Below, in pieces: positions 37,179-46,332 of a DNA stretch of 64,000 bases. The number at the start of each line of letters is the position of its first letter. The stretch's first letter is position 1. Location: assembly GCA_016235245.1 (NCBI GenBank), contig JACRLO010000027.1, positions 1-64,000 of the forward strand, in the 5' to 3' direction. A model generated the notes under the pieces. The model was given only the letters and a program-made list of their open reading frames with translations. It made no database searches and was not told the origin of the DNA. This DNA comes from Nitrospirota bacterium. Lineage in GTDB: Bacteria > Nitrospirota > Thermodesulfovibrionia > Thermodesulfovibrionales > UBA6898. The position numbers and the translations under genes were made by a program.

Positions 37179-37790
37179 ATGATCGCAATTGTTGATTACG
37201 GTATGGGCAATCTCAGAAGTGTAGAGAAAGGCTTCCAGAAAGTCGGTATAGAGGCAACAGTAACTTCAAGTCCAGGGGTGATTGATAATGCCGGGGCAGT
37301 GGTGCTGCCCGGTGTCGGGGCCTTCAAGGACTGCATCAGAAACCTTACTGACCTGTCACTTACGGACAGCGTAATCAGGTCTATACAAAAGGGCAAACCC
37401 TATCTCGGTATCTGCCTCGGCCTTCAGGTGCTCTTCAGCGAATCAGAGGAGTTTGGGACCTGCAAGGGGCTCGATGTTTTCAGGGGAAAGGTCGTCCGCT
37501 TCGGCGCGGGAATGAAGGTGCCGCATATGGGCTGGAACACGGTTACCATTGCCAGAAGGCCTCCGATATTCGGCAGTATTGAGGACAATTCCTATTTCTA
37601 TTTCGTGCATTCTTTCTACGTTGTCCCCGAAGATACGGGAATTATCAGCGGGACCACCGACTATAACGGCAGCTTCACCTCCATGATCTGGAAGGACAAT
37701 GTTTTTGCGACCCAGTTCCACCCGGAAAAAAGCCAGGAACTGGGCCTCAGGATATTGAAGGGCTTCGGAGATTTTGTAAAAAAGGCCTGA
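37179..37790 (+). CDS. hisH: HisH: glutamine amidotransferase subunit of imidazole glycerol phosphate synthase
   Basis: A 203-aa class I glutaminase. It releases ammonia from glutamine for HisF in histidine synthesis. The catalytic triad is C79 (LGICLGLQ), H181 and E183 (QFHPEKS); the oxyanion strand is LPGVGAFKD. Length is standard. No hisF or other his gene is in the window, which is unusual because hisH and hisF are commonly neighbours. Lone HisH homologues also occur in surface-sugar pathways with a HisF-like partner, but no such genes are seen here either. Confidence 0.88.
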   Translation: MIAIVDYGMGNLRSVEKGFQKVGIEATVTSSPGVIDNAGAVVLPGVGAFKDCIRNLTDLSLTDSVIRSIQKGKPYLGICLGLQVLFSESEEFGTCKGLDVFRGKVVRFGAGMKVPHMGWNTVTIARRPPIFGSIEDNSYFYFVHSFYVVPEDTGIISGTTDYNGSFTSMIWKDNVFATQFHPEKSQELGLRILKGFGDFVKKA

Positions 37791-38028
37791 TATCACCGAC
37801 CCCCTCTGCTCGTTTCATCCCCTGTTTTTTGTAATCCACTGCTCTCTTTGCTACTGTTTGTGAACATATCAATGTATGGGACAACCGTGGAACTGAAGCA
37901 ATTCTTCATACCGCAATCAGGGCCAGCTGCATTGTTCAGGGAGATGTCCAGGAAAGATAGCAGCACTTCAGGGGACTTACGTGGTAAACTGTTTCAGTCG
38001 CAAGAAATACTATATCAAGGAGGGTTCA

Positions 38029-38412
38029 ATGGGCGAGACAAATGAGGAGATCACGCAGTTTGATGCACAGGATGTGGAGAAGAACAAAGTATTGGCGATC
38101 GTGGGGTACATATTCCCGATTCTATTTTTCATCCCGCTGGTGACGGATGCCAAAAACAGCCTCTATGCCAAGTTTCATGTTAACCAGCAGTTGATCCTCC
38201 TTATCTTCGGGTTTGCCGGAGGTATAGGACTGGGCATTATATCATTCATTTTGGCCTTCATCCCTGTTATGGGGCCGTTGATGGCTATGCTGCTTATGCC
38301 GGTATTCTGGTTTGCCTGCCTGGCGCTTATGATCATGGGCATCATTAATGCGGCAAACGGCGGCACAAAAAAACTTCCTGTTGTCGGCGGTCTTGCCACT
38401 CTTATTAAATAA
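38029..38412 (+). CDS. Small membrane protein, DUF4870-like
   Basis: A 127-aa protein read from the ATG at 38029, which has AAGGAGGGTTCA before it; an earlier in-frame start at 37981 has none. After a polar N-terminus there are three hydrophobic segments (ILAIVGYIFPILFFIPLV, LILLIFGFAGGIGLGIISFILAF, MLLMPVFWFACLALMIMGIINAA). The pattern with YAKFHVNQQL between them is that of DUF4870/Tic20-like proteins. The function is unknown. A strong terminator follows. Confidence 0.75.
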   Translation: MGETNEEITQFDAQDVEKNKVLAIVGYIFPILFFIPLVTDAKNSLYAKFHVNQQLILLIFGFAGGIGLGIISFILAFIPVMGPLMAMLLMPVFWFACLALMIMGIINAANGGTKKLPVVGGLATLIK

Positions 38413-38438
38413 ACCGCTCACCGTATCGGTTAACAATG

Positions 38439-38469
38439 AAAAGCCCTGCATTTTTGCAGGGCTTTTTTT
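38439..38469. terminator. Bidirectional rho-independent terminator
   Basis: AAAAGCCCTGC pairs with GCAGGGCTTTT around ATTTT, flanked by an A-run and a run of seven Ts. It serves the small membrane protein gene on the plus strand and, in the other direction, the end of the MacB-like permease gene, whose last bases it overlaps. Confidence 0.9.
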
Positions 38470-39697
38470 ATTCGTATCTGAGTGCTTCTATGGGGTCGAG
38501 AAGGGATGCCTTATATGCTGGGTAGAAGCCGAAGAAGATGCCGACCAGTCCTGAGAAACCGAAGGCCAGGACAATCGAGAGCGGCGAGACGATCGTGGAC
38601 CATCCTGCAAGCGCAGACAATATTTCCGAACCGGATATGCCGATGATGATCCCGGCAACACCGCCTATGAGGGAGAGAATCAGCGCCTCGATGATGAACT
38701 GGAGCCTGATGTCCCAGGTCTTTGCGCCGATCGCCATCCTGATGCCGATCTCCCTGGTCCGCTCCGTTACCGAAACGAGCATGATATTCATAATGCCGAT
38801 GCCTCCCACAAGCAGGGAAACAGAGGCTATGGCTGCAAGCAGAAGGGTCATTACCTCTGTCTGCTGCTCGGCAGCCTGCATCATGGAGGTAAGGTTTCTG
38901 ACCGTGAAGTCATCGTCCTGTTTCGGTCCGATATGATGCCTCTGCCTCAGCAGTTCATTTATCTGTTTTTCGGCGTTGGGAAGGTCCTCAGTGCTTTTTG
39001 CCTTCACCATGATCATCCTCACCATGCCCGGGAACGTAGTGCCAAAGAGCTTCTTCTGTGCCGTTGACACAGGGACATATATCGTATCGTCCTGGTCACG
39101 TCCGCTTGGGTCCTGGCCTTTGCTGTCAAGGCTCCCTATAACCGTAAAGGGCACATTCTTTATCCTGATAATCTGGCCGATAGGGTTGATGCCGCCGAAG
39201 AGATTATCAATAACTGTCTGGCCAAGCAGGCAGACCTTTGCCGCACTTCTGACCTCTTCATCACTGAACGGCCTTCCCTCTGTCAGGGGCCAGTCCCGCA
39301 CAGAGAGCATATTCGTTGTCGTCCCGGTAATACTGGTTGACCAGTTCTGATGGCCGTAAATCACCTGGGCCGACCCGTTGTGTGCCGGCGCAACATACAA
39401 AACAGCCGGGCATTCTTTCTGTATTGCGTCTGCATCACCGATCGACAGCGTGGACTGGGTCCCTGCCCCCAGCCTCACCCCGCCGGCAGCGGTTGAGCCG
39501 GGCACAATCATGATGAGGTTGCTTCCGATGCTGGCGAGTTGGTCCCCAAGCTTCTGTTTTGCTCCGGTGCCCACCGCAAGCATGGTTATGACCGCACCGA
39601 CACCGATGATAATGCCAAGCATAGTCAGGGCAGAGCGCATCTTGTTCACCCTGAGCGCCCTAAAGGATATGCGCAATGTTGAAGGGATATTAATCAT
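38468..39697 (-). CDS. MacB-type ABC transporter permease
   Basis: A 409-aa permease of the MacB/FtsX group: one N-terminal membrane helix (ALTMLGIIIGVGAVITMLAV), a large periplasmic domain (~50-280) and three C-terminal helices (LLLAAIASVSLLVGGIGIMNIML, ILSLIGGVAGIIIGI, VLAFGFSGLVGIFFGFYP). The motif TEREREIGIRMAIGA-like segment is present as RTREIGIRMAIGAKT. These proteins do mechanical work on the periplasmic side to export peptides, siderophores, macrolides or lipoproteins. The ATPase, fused in E. coli MacB, is a separate overlapping gene here (4 bases). Confidence 0.9.
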   Translation of the reverse strand: MINIPSTLRISFRALRVNKMRSALTMLGIIIGVGAVITMLAVGTGAKQKLGDQLASIGSNLIMIVPGSTAAGGVRLGAGTQSTLSIGDADAIQKECPAVLYVAPAHNGSAQVIYGHQNWSTSITGTTTNMLSVRDWPLTEGRPFSDEEVRSAAKVCLLGQTVIDNLFGGINPIGQIIRIKNVPFTVIGSLDSKGQDPSGRDQDDTIYVPVSTAQKKLFGTTFPGMVRMIMVKAKSTEDLPNAEKQINELLRQRHHIGPKQDDDFTVRNLTSMMQAAEQQTEVMTLLLAAIASVSLLVGGIGIMNIMLVSVTERTREIGIRMAIGAKTWDIRLQFIIEALILSLIGGVAGIIIGISGSEILSALAGWSTIVSPLSIVLAFGFSGLVGIFFGFYPAYKASLLDPIEALRYE

Positions 39698-40386
39698 GTC
39701 TTCCCCGATGATTCATCGCTGAGGACAACACCGTCTCTGAAGAATATCAGCCTCCTGCTGAAATCAGCTATGTCTTTTTCATGGGTCACCAGAATGATCG
39801 TGATATTTGACTCTTTGTTCAATTGCACAAAAAGGTCCATTATTTCAAAGCTGGTCTTTGTATCGAGGTTCCCGGTCGGTTCGTCAGCGAGGATCACCGG
39901 CGAGTTGTTTACCAGCGCCCGCGCGATGGCTACCCTCTGCTGCTGGCCCCCTGAGAGCTGGTTGGGATGATGGTTTTCCCTGCCTGCAAGGCCCACCTTC
40001 GCAAGCGCTGCCGAAGACCTCTCCACCCGTTCCTTTGCAGAAATGCCTTCATAGAGCAGGGGAAGTTCGACATTCTCCATAGCCGAAGTCCTCGGCAGAA
40101 GATTGAACCCCTGAAAGACAAACCCCAGTTTCTTGTTCCGGATGGCTGCAAGTTCGTCCCTGTCCATATGAGCCACATCAACCCCTTCAAGCAGGTATCT
40201 TCCGGCTGTCGGCTTATCAAGACAGCCAAGGATATTCATAAACGTAGACTTGCCCGAGCCCGAAGGTCCCATGATGGCTATGAATTCGCCCTTTTCAATG
40301 CTGAGGGAAACATTCTTGAGCGCATTCAACTCAATGTCCCCGAGACAGTACGTCTTGGAGATTTCCCTTGTTTCGATAAGGGCCAT
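39694..40386 (-). CDS. MacB/LolD-type ABC transporter ATPase
   Basis: A 230-aa ATPase started at the ATG at 40386, one base after the adaptor stop; the longer frame upstream lies inside the adaptor gene. Walker A is GPSGSGKST, the signature LSGGQQQRVAIARAL, Walker B VILADEPTGNLD, followed by the switch His in LVTHEKD. Start ALIETREISKTYCLGDIEL is typical of the MacB/LolD group. It powers the neighbouring permease. The order adaptor, ATPase, permease is a standard three-gene efflux operon. Confidence 0.93.
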   Translation of the reverse strand: MALIETREISKTYCLGDIELNALKNVSLSIEKGEFIAIMGPSGSGKSTFMNILGCLDKPTAGRYLLEGVDVAHMDRDELAAIRNKKLGFVFQGFNLLPRTSAMENVELPLLYEGISAKERVERSSAALAKVGLAGRENHHPNQLSGGQQQRVAIARALVNNSPVILADEPTGNLDTKTSFEIMDLFVQLNKESNITIILVTHEKDIADFSRRLIFFRDGVVLSDESSGKT

Positions 40387-40387
40387 G

Positions 40388-41560
40388 TCAGAAACGCATG
40401 CGCGGTGCCGAAGACTGGGACTGGGACTGGCTTTTCGGTTTTGCCAGGGACTCGACAATTATTTCCTGTCCCTCGGCTATTTCGCCTGAAAGCAGTTCCG
40501 TATAGGTGCCGTCGTTTATGCCGGTGGTTATTGCAATGCGCTTGAGCTTCTCATTTTCAAGGACCCAGACGCCGATGCCCTTGCCCTTCTTTGCAGGCGC
40601 GTCCTTCTTGTCGGAAGGCGGCCGGAAACGGAGGGCCGTATTGGATACCCTCAGGACATCCTTTTTGCTCGAAACAATTATGGAAACATTGGCAGTCATG
40701 CCCGGTTTGAGCTTCAGCTCGGGATTTTCCACCTTTACCACCACGTCATAGGTGACCACGTTCTGCACCGTAATCGGCGCATTTCTTATCGCGGAGACTG
40801 TCCCCTGGAAAGGGCTGTCAGGATAGGCATCAACTGAAAATTCAACAGGCTGTCCAACCTGTATTTTCCCTATGTCAGCCTCGGCAACGCTGCTGTCAAC
40901 CTGCATCTTCGTCAGGTCCTGGGCTATGGTGAAAAGCGTAGGAGTTTGAAAACTTGCGGCAACGGTCTGTCCCGGATCTACGTTCCTGGATACGACCGTG
41001 CCGTTTACCGGAGATTCTATTCTGGAATATCTCAGGTTCGTCTCGGCTATTCTCAAGGCAGCCTCGGTCTGGCTGAGCTGTGCCTTTGCAGCAGAGACCT
41101 GCGTGCCGGCGGTATCATGGGCAGTCTCTGCTGTATCAACATCGCTCCTTGATATCAGGTTCTTCGCAAAGAGTTCCTTCTGTCTGTTGAAGGTCCTCTT
41201 TGCATCGGCAAGCGCCACAACAGCCTTTTCGACGTTCGCCTTTGCAGAAAGGACATTTGCCCGTGCCTGAGCCACCTGGGCATCAAAGATCGCCGGATCA
41301 ATCTGCGCGATAAGCTGCCCTTTCTTTACCACGGAATTGAAATCAACAAAGATATCTTTGATCGTACCCGAGACCTGGGTGCCGACAAGGACCGTTGTTA
41401 CGGCATTTACCGTACCGGACGCAGTGATCGACTGTACAATATCACCTTTCGTTACTTTCTCCGTCCGGAATTTTACGCCGTTTCCCTTGCTGTTGCGCCA
41501 GAAAAAGCCGGCTGCTGCCAAAACAGCAACAACAGCGACGACTGCAATGATCTTTTTCAT
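40388..41560 (-). CDS. MacA-type periplasmic adaptor (HlyD family)
   Basis: A 390-aa membrane-fusion protein. An N-terminal membrane helix (IIAVVAVVAVLAAAGFFW) anchors it; a lipoyl half-motif (VGTQVSGTIKDIFVDFNS), a coiled-coil hairpin (~95-175) and the second half (SPVNGTVVSRNVDPGQTV) follow, then beta-barrel and membrane-proximal domains. It joins the MacB-like transporter to an outer-membrane TolC-type channel; a TolC gene lies upstream on the same strand but behind a terminator. The C-terminus ends in a Ser/Gln run (QSQSQSS). Confidence 0.92.
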   Translation of the reverse strand: MKKIIAVVAVVAVLAAAGFFWRNSKGNGVKFRTEKVTKGDIVQSITASGTVNAVTTVLVGTQVSGTIKDIFVDFNSVVKKGQLIAQIDPAIFDAQVAQARANVLSAKANVEKAVVALADAKRTFNRQKELFAKNLISRSDVDTAETAHDTAGTQVSAAKAQLSQTEAALRIAETNLRYSRIESPVNGTVVSRNVDPGQTVAASFQTPTLFTIAQDLTKMQVDSSVAEADIGKIQVGQPVEFSVDAYPDSPFQGTVSAIRNAPITVQNVVTYDVVVKVENPELKLKPGMTANVSIIVSSKKDVLRVSNTALRFRPPSDKKDAPAKKGKGIGVWVLENEKLKRIAITTGINDGTYTELLSGEIAEGQEIIVESLAKPKSQSQSQSSAPRMRF

Positions 41561-41722
41561 CCTACCTCCGGGCAGTACACAACCCCTCTTTATTCATGGA
41601 ACAATCTGAACCGTTTAATAGTTACATCAGGGTATAGTTTACCATTTAGGCATCTAAAACAGACTTATTTTGCATCTGACTATGGACCTGTTTTGCTCTC
41701 TGGGATGGAAGCCTGGAGTGTG

Positions 41723-41758
41723 AAGAAAAATGTGGTAGCCGGTGGGGGACCGGCTACC
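41723..41758 (-). terminator. Rho-independent terminator after the TolC/RND operon
   Basis: A perfect 10-bp stem (GGTAGCCGGT with ACCGGCTACC, 41734-41758) has a five-base loop. On the minus strand it is followed by ACATTTTTCTT, a U-run. It lies about 100 bases after the tolC-like stop. This separates the RND operon from the MacAB-type operon. The rest of 41561-41860 is AT-rich with no gene visible. Confidence 0.75.
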
Positions 41759-41860
41759 GTAGGAGGGGTTTTGATAAGGGTTTTTGCCCTTGTGATCATG
41801 TTACAAGAAAATAATGAATTCAATATGAATTACATATTAAATATATTTAAGAATTTTCTA

Positions 41861-43156
41861 TTATCTGACGCCCATCGCCTTTTCAAGACTTGCAGCCGCG
41901 ATCTTATAATCATAGAGCGCCTGTATATGCGCTGCCTTTGCATTGCTCAGGGCGACCTCAGCATCAGTCACCTCTATGGGGTTGCCTACACCGGCCGAAT
42001 ACCTGCCGGTGGCGATCTCATGGTTTTCTTTGGCCTGGCCCACGGTAAGCTCGGCCGTGACGATCCTCTCTTCGGCTTCCTTCAGACTGAGATAATTCTG
42101 CTGTACCTCTAAAAGCACATTTTGGCGCACCGCCTCTTCATTGGCCGTAAATATGATCAGATTTGCCTTAGCCTCTGAAACCTGGTTTTTGGTGAGAAAT
42201 CCGCTGAAGATCGGTATGGAGAGGGTCATGCCTGCGCTCCAGGAGCCGTCATTGATATCGAATCTCGTGCCTGCCCAAGCCCAGGAGGCATTGCCGGTCA
42301 GCATCGGGAAATAGCCTGTCCTGGCGCCATACACTGCTTTTTCCGCAGCAATCCGGCGGGCTGTGAGCGCTTTCAGTTCCGGCCTGTTGTCATAGGCCTT
42401 CTTCACCGCATCCTCCAGTCCAACGACATATTTTTCAAAAGAAAGGTTGTCCTCAACAACATACTCCGGCGCATCAGGAACGCCTATGGCATTGTTGAGC
42501 GACACCACGGCAAGCCGAACGGCATTCTCTGCCCTGATAAGGTTCAGCCGTGCATTGCTCAGGTCGACCTCAGCTTTTGTCACGTCGAACTTCGGTTTCG
42601 TGCCGACCTCGAAAAAGGCCTTTGCCTGTTCAAGGTGCTGCCGGAACTGATTGACCGTCTCTTCAGCAACCGTCCTGTTCCTTTTCGTCCGCAGGATGTT
42701 GTAATACGCCTGCTTGACATTCAGAATGATCTGTTCTTCCGTATTTTCAAGGTCAGCCTTCGATGCCTCGATATTCAGTTTCTGGATATTGACGTTTGTC
42801 GAGGTCTTGCCAAAATCAAAGAGCATCTGTTTTGCGGATGCGCTGCCTGAATACTGCCACTGGGAGCCGGCTGGCGTAAGCGTCGTGCTGCCGGACTGGA
42901 CACCGGAAGGTTCATACCGCGCATACCCGGCCGCAGCATCGACCGTCGGCCAATAGCCTGCCTGGGCCTGTCCCTTCCTCGCCTCGCTGACCGCAACTGA
43001 GCCCTGTCCCGCAAGCATGTTGGGGTGTCGTATAAGGCCCACCTCGACGGCCCGTTGAAGGGTAATCAGTTCGCCCTTCCCGATAATTTCGACAGCATGC
43101 GCGGCAGGGACAAAAGAAAAAGTCGTGATCAACAGTATGAGAATTATTCGTTTCAT
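41861..43156 (-). CDS. TolC-family outer-membrane efflux protein
   Basis: A 431-aa protein with signal peptide 1-21 (ends AHA-V) and two repeated long-helix units (TolC repeats ~35-225 and ~235-425). Repeated stretches such as SNARLNLIRAENAVRLAVVSL and ALSNAKAAHIQALYDYKIAAA are the hairpins of the periplasmic tunnel. It should form the outer-membrane channel for the RND pump encoded 54 bases upstream and possibly also for the MacAB-type system. Confidence 0.92.
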   Translation of the reverse strand: MKRIILILLITTFSFVPAAHAVEIIGKGELITLQRAVEVGLIRHPNMLAGQGSVAVSEARKGQAQAGYWPTVDAAAGYARYEPSGVQSGSTTLTPAGSQWQYSGSASAKQMLFDFGKTSTNVNIQKLNIEASKADLENTEEQIILNVKQAYYNILRTKRNRTVAEETVNQFRQHLEQAKAFFEVGTKPKFDVTKAEVDLSNARLNLIRAENAVRLAVVSLNNAIGVPDAPEYVVEDNLSFEKYVVGLEDAVKKAYDNRPELKALTARRIAAEKAVYGARTGYFPMLTGNASWAWAGTRFDINDGSWSAGMTLSIPIFSGFLTKNQVSEAKANLIIFTANEEAVRQNVLLEVQQNYLSLKEAEERIVTAELTVGQAKENHEIATGRYSAGVGNPIEVTDAEVALSNAKAAHIQALYDYKIAAASLEKAMGVR

Positions 43157-43209
43157 ATATCATTCCTCCGATGGCAAGCATTCATATTGCACTTATTATA
43201 CACCTTCAG

Positions 43210-46200
43210 TCAGCTCTGCATAGTGTCCGGTTTTTGCCTGTGCAGGTTGATCCTGAAGCGCCCTTTTACCCATTCCTGCATCCTGTCCATATAGTAATAG
43301 ACCACCGGAGTTATGTAGAGCGTCAGGAGCTGTGATACCAGCAATCCGCCCACCACCGCAAGACCTAACGAGCGGCGGGAAGCTGCGCCTGCGCCAAACC
43401 CGATCGCAATCGGCAGTGTGCCCATGAGCGCTGCCATGGTGGTCATCATGATGGGACGAAACCGTACGATAGCACCCTGGTAGATGGCATCCAGAGGCGC
43501 TTTCCCCTCATGCCGCTGTGCATCAAGGGCAAAATCGATCATCATGATCGCATTTTTCTTCACAATGCCGACCAGCATGATAATACCGACAAAGGCATAG
43601 AGGTTCAGGTCCTTGCCGAATATCATCAGGGTTATGAGCGCACCAAACCCTGCCGACGGCAGGCCTGAGAGGATCGTGAGAGGATGGATATAACTTTCAT
43701 AGAGAATACCGAGCACGATGTAGATGACCAAAATAGCTATGATCAGCAGAAGCGCAAGCCCCTTGGTCGAGGCCTGATAAACCTGGGCCGTTCCCTGAAA
43801 ACCGGTCGTGATGGTCGATGGCAGTGCCATGGCCTCTTTTTGGATGGCAGATACCGCATCGCCGAGTGGCACATCCGGCTTGAGGTTGAACGAGATGGTC
43901 ACTGAGGTGATCTGGCCGAGATGGTTGACCGACAGCGGCCCCAGATTATTCTTCAGGGTTCCGAGGGATGAGAGCGGGACCAGCTGATCGGCCGAGGAAC
44001 GGACATAGAGCATGCCCAGTGCCGACGGGTCGGACTGATATCGCGGCTCCAGCTCCATCACGACTTTGTACTGATTATTGGGCGAGTAGATCGTAGTGGC
44101 CTGGCGTGAACCGTACGCCGAGTACAGAGTATCCTCGATCTGCTGGGCGGAAATGCCGAGGGCCGCAGCCCGGTTGCGGTCAATGTCGAGATTGATCTGC
44201 GGGTTCTTCATCTGCAGGTCCGAGGTGACGTCCTGCAAGATCGGCATGCCGCGCAGTTTCGTTTCGAAGACAGAAGCCTGACGGTAAAGCTCCTCCGTGT
44301 CAGGGCTCTGCAGCACAAACTGATACTGGGCCTTGGACTGGGTCGCCTCAAGTCTGATAGGAGGCGGGTTCTGCATGATCATCACAATGCCCGGCACTGT
44401 TGCAACCTTGGGACGCAGTTTCTGGATGATCTGATCAGCGTTCAGTTTGCGTTCATAGCGCGGTCTGAGTTTGATAAACATGGCGCCGCTGTTGCCGCCG
44501 ACCCGGCTGCCGGTGGCTCCCACGGACGACATGAAGGCCTCAACATCCGGCTCCTGCAGCACGATCTCGACAAGCTTCTGCTGTTTGCGCTTCAGTTCTT
44601 CAAAAGATATGCCCTGCGCCCCTTCCGTAGTGACGCTGAGAGCACCTATGTCATCGGAAGGAAGCAGGCCCATCGGCATCCTGGTGAAAAGCCATGCCGT
44701 CAACAGGGTCATAATAAAGGTCACTGCCATGACCGTGCGGCGGAAATGAAGCACCCACTTGAGTGTCCTTTCATAAAGATTGCGCATGCCGTCAAAGAAC
44801 CGTTCCATGAACTGATACAGACGACCGTGCCTCTCTTGACCCGGCGGTTTCAGAAAACGGCTCGCGAGCATGGGGGTGAGGGTCAGGGAGACTACTCCGG
44901 AGATGAGGATGGCAAAGGTGATCGTAACGGCAAACTCATGCAGCATCCTCCCGAGCATCCCGGCCATGAAGAGCACCGGGATGAAGACCGCCACCAGCGA
45001 GATGGTCATCGAGAGGATCGTGAAACCGATCTCCCGGGAACCCTTCAGGGCCGCCTCCATGGGCGTCTCGCCGTGCTCCATATGCCGGACAATGTTTTCG
45101 AGCATCACAATGGCGTCGTCCACCACAAAACCGACAGACAGGGTAAGCGCCATCAGGGTGATGTTGTTGACCGAAAAGTCGAGGGCGTACATGACCGCAA
45201 AGGTGCCGATGATCGACAGCGGCAGCGCCAGACTCGGTATGACCGTGGCCGACAGATTGCGCAGGAAGAGGAAGATCACCATGATGACCAGGCCAATGGT
45301 AAGCAGAAGGGTAAATCTGACGTCAGCCACTGATTCCCGGATCGTTTCGGTGCGGTCGAAGAGTATGTCCAGCTCTACCGATCCGGGCAGCTGCCGGCGA
45401 AAGCCCGGGATCTGCTGCTTTATGTTGTCCACCACTTCAATAGTATTCGTGCCTGGCTGGCGCTGAATGGCCAGGACTATTGCCCGGGTAGATTTACCTT
45501 TGGTATTGAACCAGGCAGCCACCTTGTTGTTCTCAACACTGTCGGAAACGGTGGCGACGTCCTGCAGCCGCACCGGGGCTCCGCCGCGCCAGGCAATGAT
45601 CAGTGGTTTGTACGCCTCGGCATTGTACAGCTGACCGGTTGCCAGAATAGTGTAGGCCTGCTTGTCTCCCTGCAGGACGCCGGTAGGCAGATTGACATTG
45701 CCGCTGTTCAGCGCTGCCGACACCTCGTCCAGACCGATCTTGCGGCTGGACAAGGCTTTGGGGTCCAGCTGTACCCGCACGGCATACTTCTGGGAGCCGT
45801 ACACCAGCACCTGGGCCACGCCGTTGATCATCGAGATGCGCGGAGCAATGATGGTATCGGCAAATTCATTGACATCCGAAAGCGGCAGGGTCGGAGAGCT
45901 GAGCGCAAGGTAGAGCACCGGCTGGTCGGCCGGATTTACTTTTTGATAGGATGGCGGGGTCGGCATGTCAGCAGGCAGTTGCCGGGCAGCCTTGGAGATG
46001 GCTGCCTGTACGTCCTGGGCCGCGGCATCGATGCTCTTCTCGATGGCAAACTTAAGGACAATGATCGAGATCCCCTGACCGTTCGTTGAGGTCATGGCGT
46101 CAAGACCTGCAATCGTCGAAAACTGCCGTTCCAGAGGCGTCGCAACAGCGCTGGCCATGGTCTCGGGACTCGCCCCCGGCAGATCGGCCCGCACCTGAAT

Positions 46201-46332
46201 GGTCGGGAAGTCGACTTTCGGCAGGTCATTGACCGGCAGGACCCGGTACGCAAACATACCGACCAGCATCACCGCCAGCATCACCAGGCTGGTCATGATG
46301 GGGCGCTTTATGAATAGTTCAGAAAGGTTCAT
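43210..46332 (-). CDS. RND efflux transporter, AcrB/MdtC type
   Basis: A 1040-aa inner-membrane pump, the full length of the HAE-RND family. It begins MNLSELFIKRPIMTSLVML, has 12 expected membrane helices and two large periplasmic loops. TM4 carries the proton-relay pair in GFVVDDAIVMLENI. The closing helices run TMAALMGTLPIAIGFGAGA. Sequence style is closest to MdtB/MdtC-like multidrug exporters. The adaptor upstream overlaps by four bases and TolC lies downstream, so all parts of a tripartite pump are present. Substrates cannot be told. Confidence 0.95.
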   Translation of the reverse strand: MNLSELFIKRPIMTSLVMLAVMLVGMFAYRVLPVNDLPKVDFPTIQVRADLPGASPETMASAVATPLERQFSTIAGLDAMTSTNGQGISIIVLKFAIEKSIDAAAQDVQAAISKAARQLPADMPTPPSYQKVNPADQPVLYLALSSPTLPLSDVNEFADTIIAPRISMINGVAQVLVYGSQKYAVRVQLDPKALSSRKIGLDEVSAALNSGNVNLPTGVLQGDKQAYTILATGQLYNAEAYKPLIIAWRGGAPVRLQDVATVSDSVENNKVAAWFNTKGKSTRAIVLAIQRQPGTNTIEVVDNIKQQIPGFRRQLPGSVELDILFDRTETIRESVADVRFTLLLTIGLVIMVIFLFLRNLSATVIPSLALPLSIIGTFAVMYALDFSVNNITLMALTLSVGFVVDDAIVMLENIVRHMEHGETPMEAALKGSREIGFTILSMTISLVAVFIPVLFMAGMLGRMLHEFAVTITFAILISGVVSLTLTPMLASRFLKPPGQERHGRLYQFMERFFDGMRNLYERTLKWVLHFRRTVMAVTFIMTLLTAWLFTRMPMGLLPSDDIGALSVTTEGAQGISFEELKRKQQKLVEIVLQEPDVEAFMSSVGATGSRVGGNSGAMFIKLRPRYERKLNADQIIQKLRPKVATVPGIVMIMQNPPPIRLEATQSKAQYQFVLQSPDTEELYRQASVFETKLRGMPILQDVTSDLQMKNPQINLDIDRNRAAALGISAQQIEDTLYSAYGSRQATTIYSPNNQYKVVMELEPRYQSDPSALGMLYVRSSADQLVPLSSLGTLKNNLGPLSVNHLGQITSVTISFNLKPDVPLGDAVSAIQKEAMALPSTITTGFQGTAQVYQASTKGLALLLIIAILVIYIVLGILYESYIHPLTILSGLPSAGFGALITLMIFGKDLNLYAFVGIIMLVGIVKKNAIMMIDFALDAQRHEGKAPLDAIYQGAIVRFRPIMMTTMAALMGTLPIAIGFGAGAASRRSLGLAVVGGLLVSQLLTLYITPVVYYYMDRMQEWVKGRFRINLHRQKPDTMQS

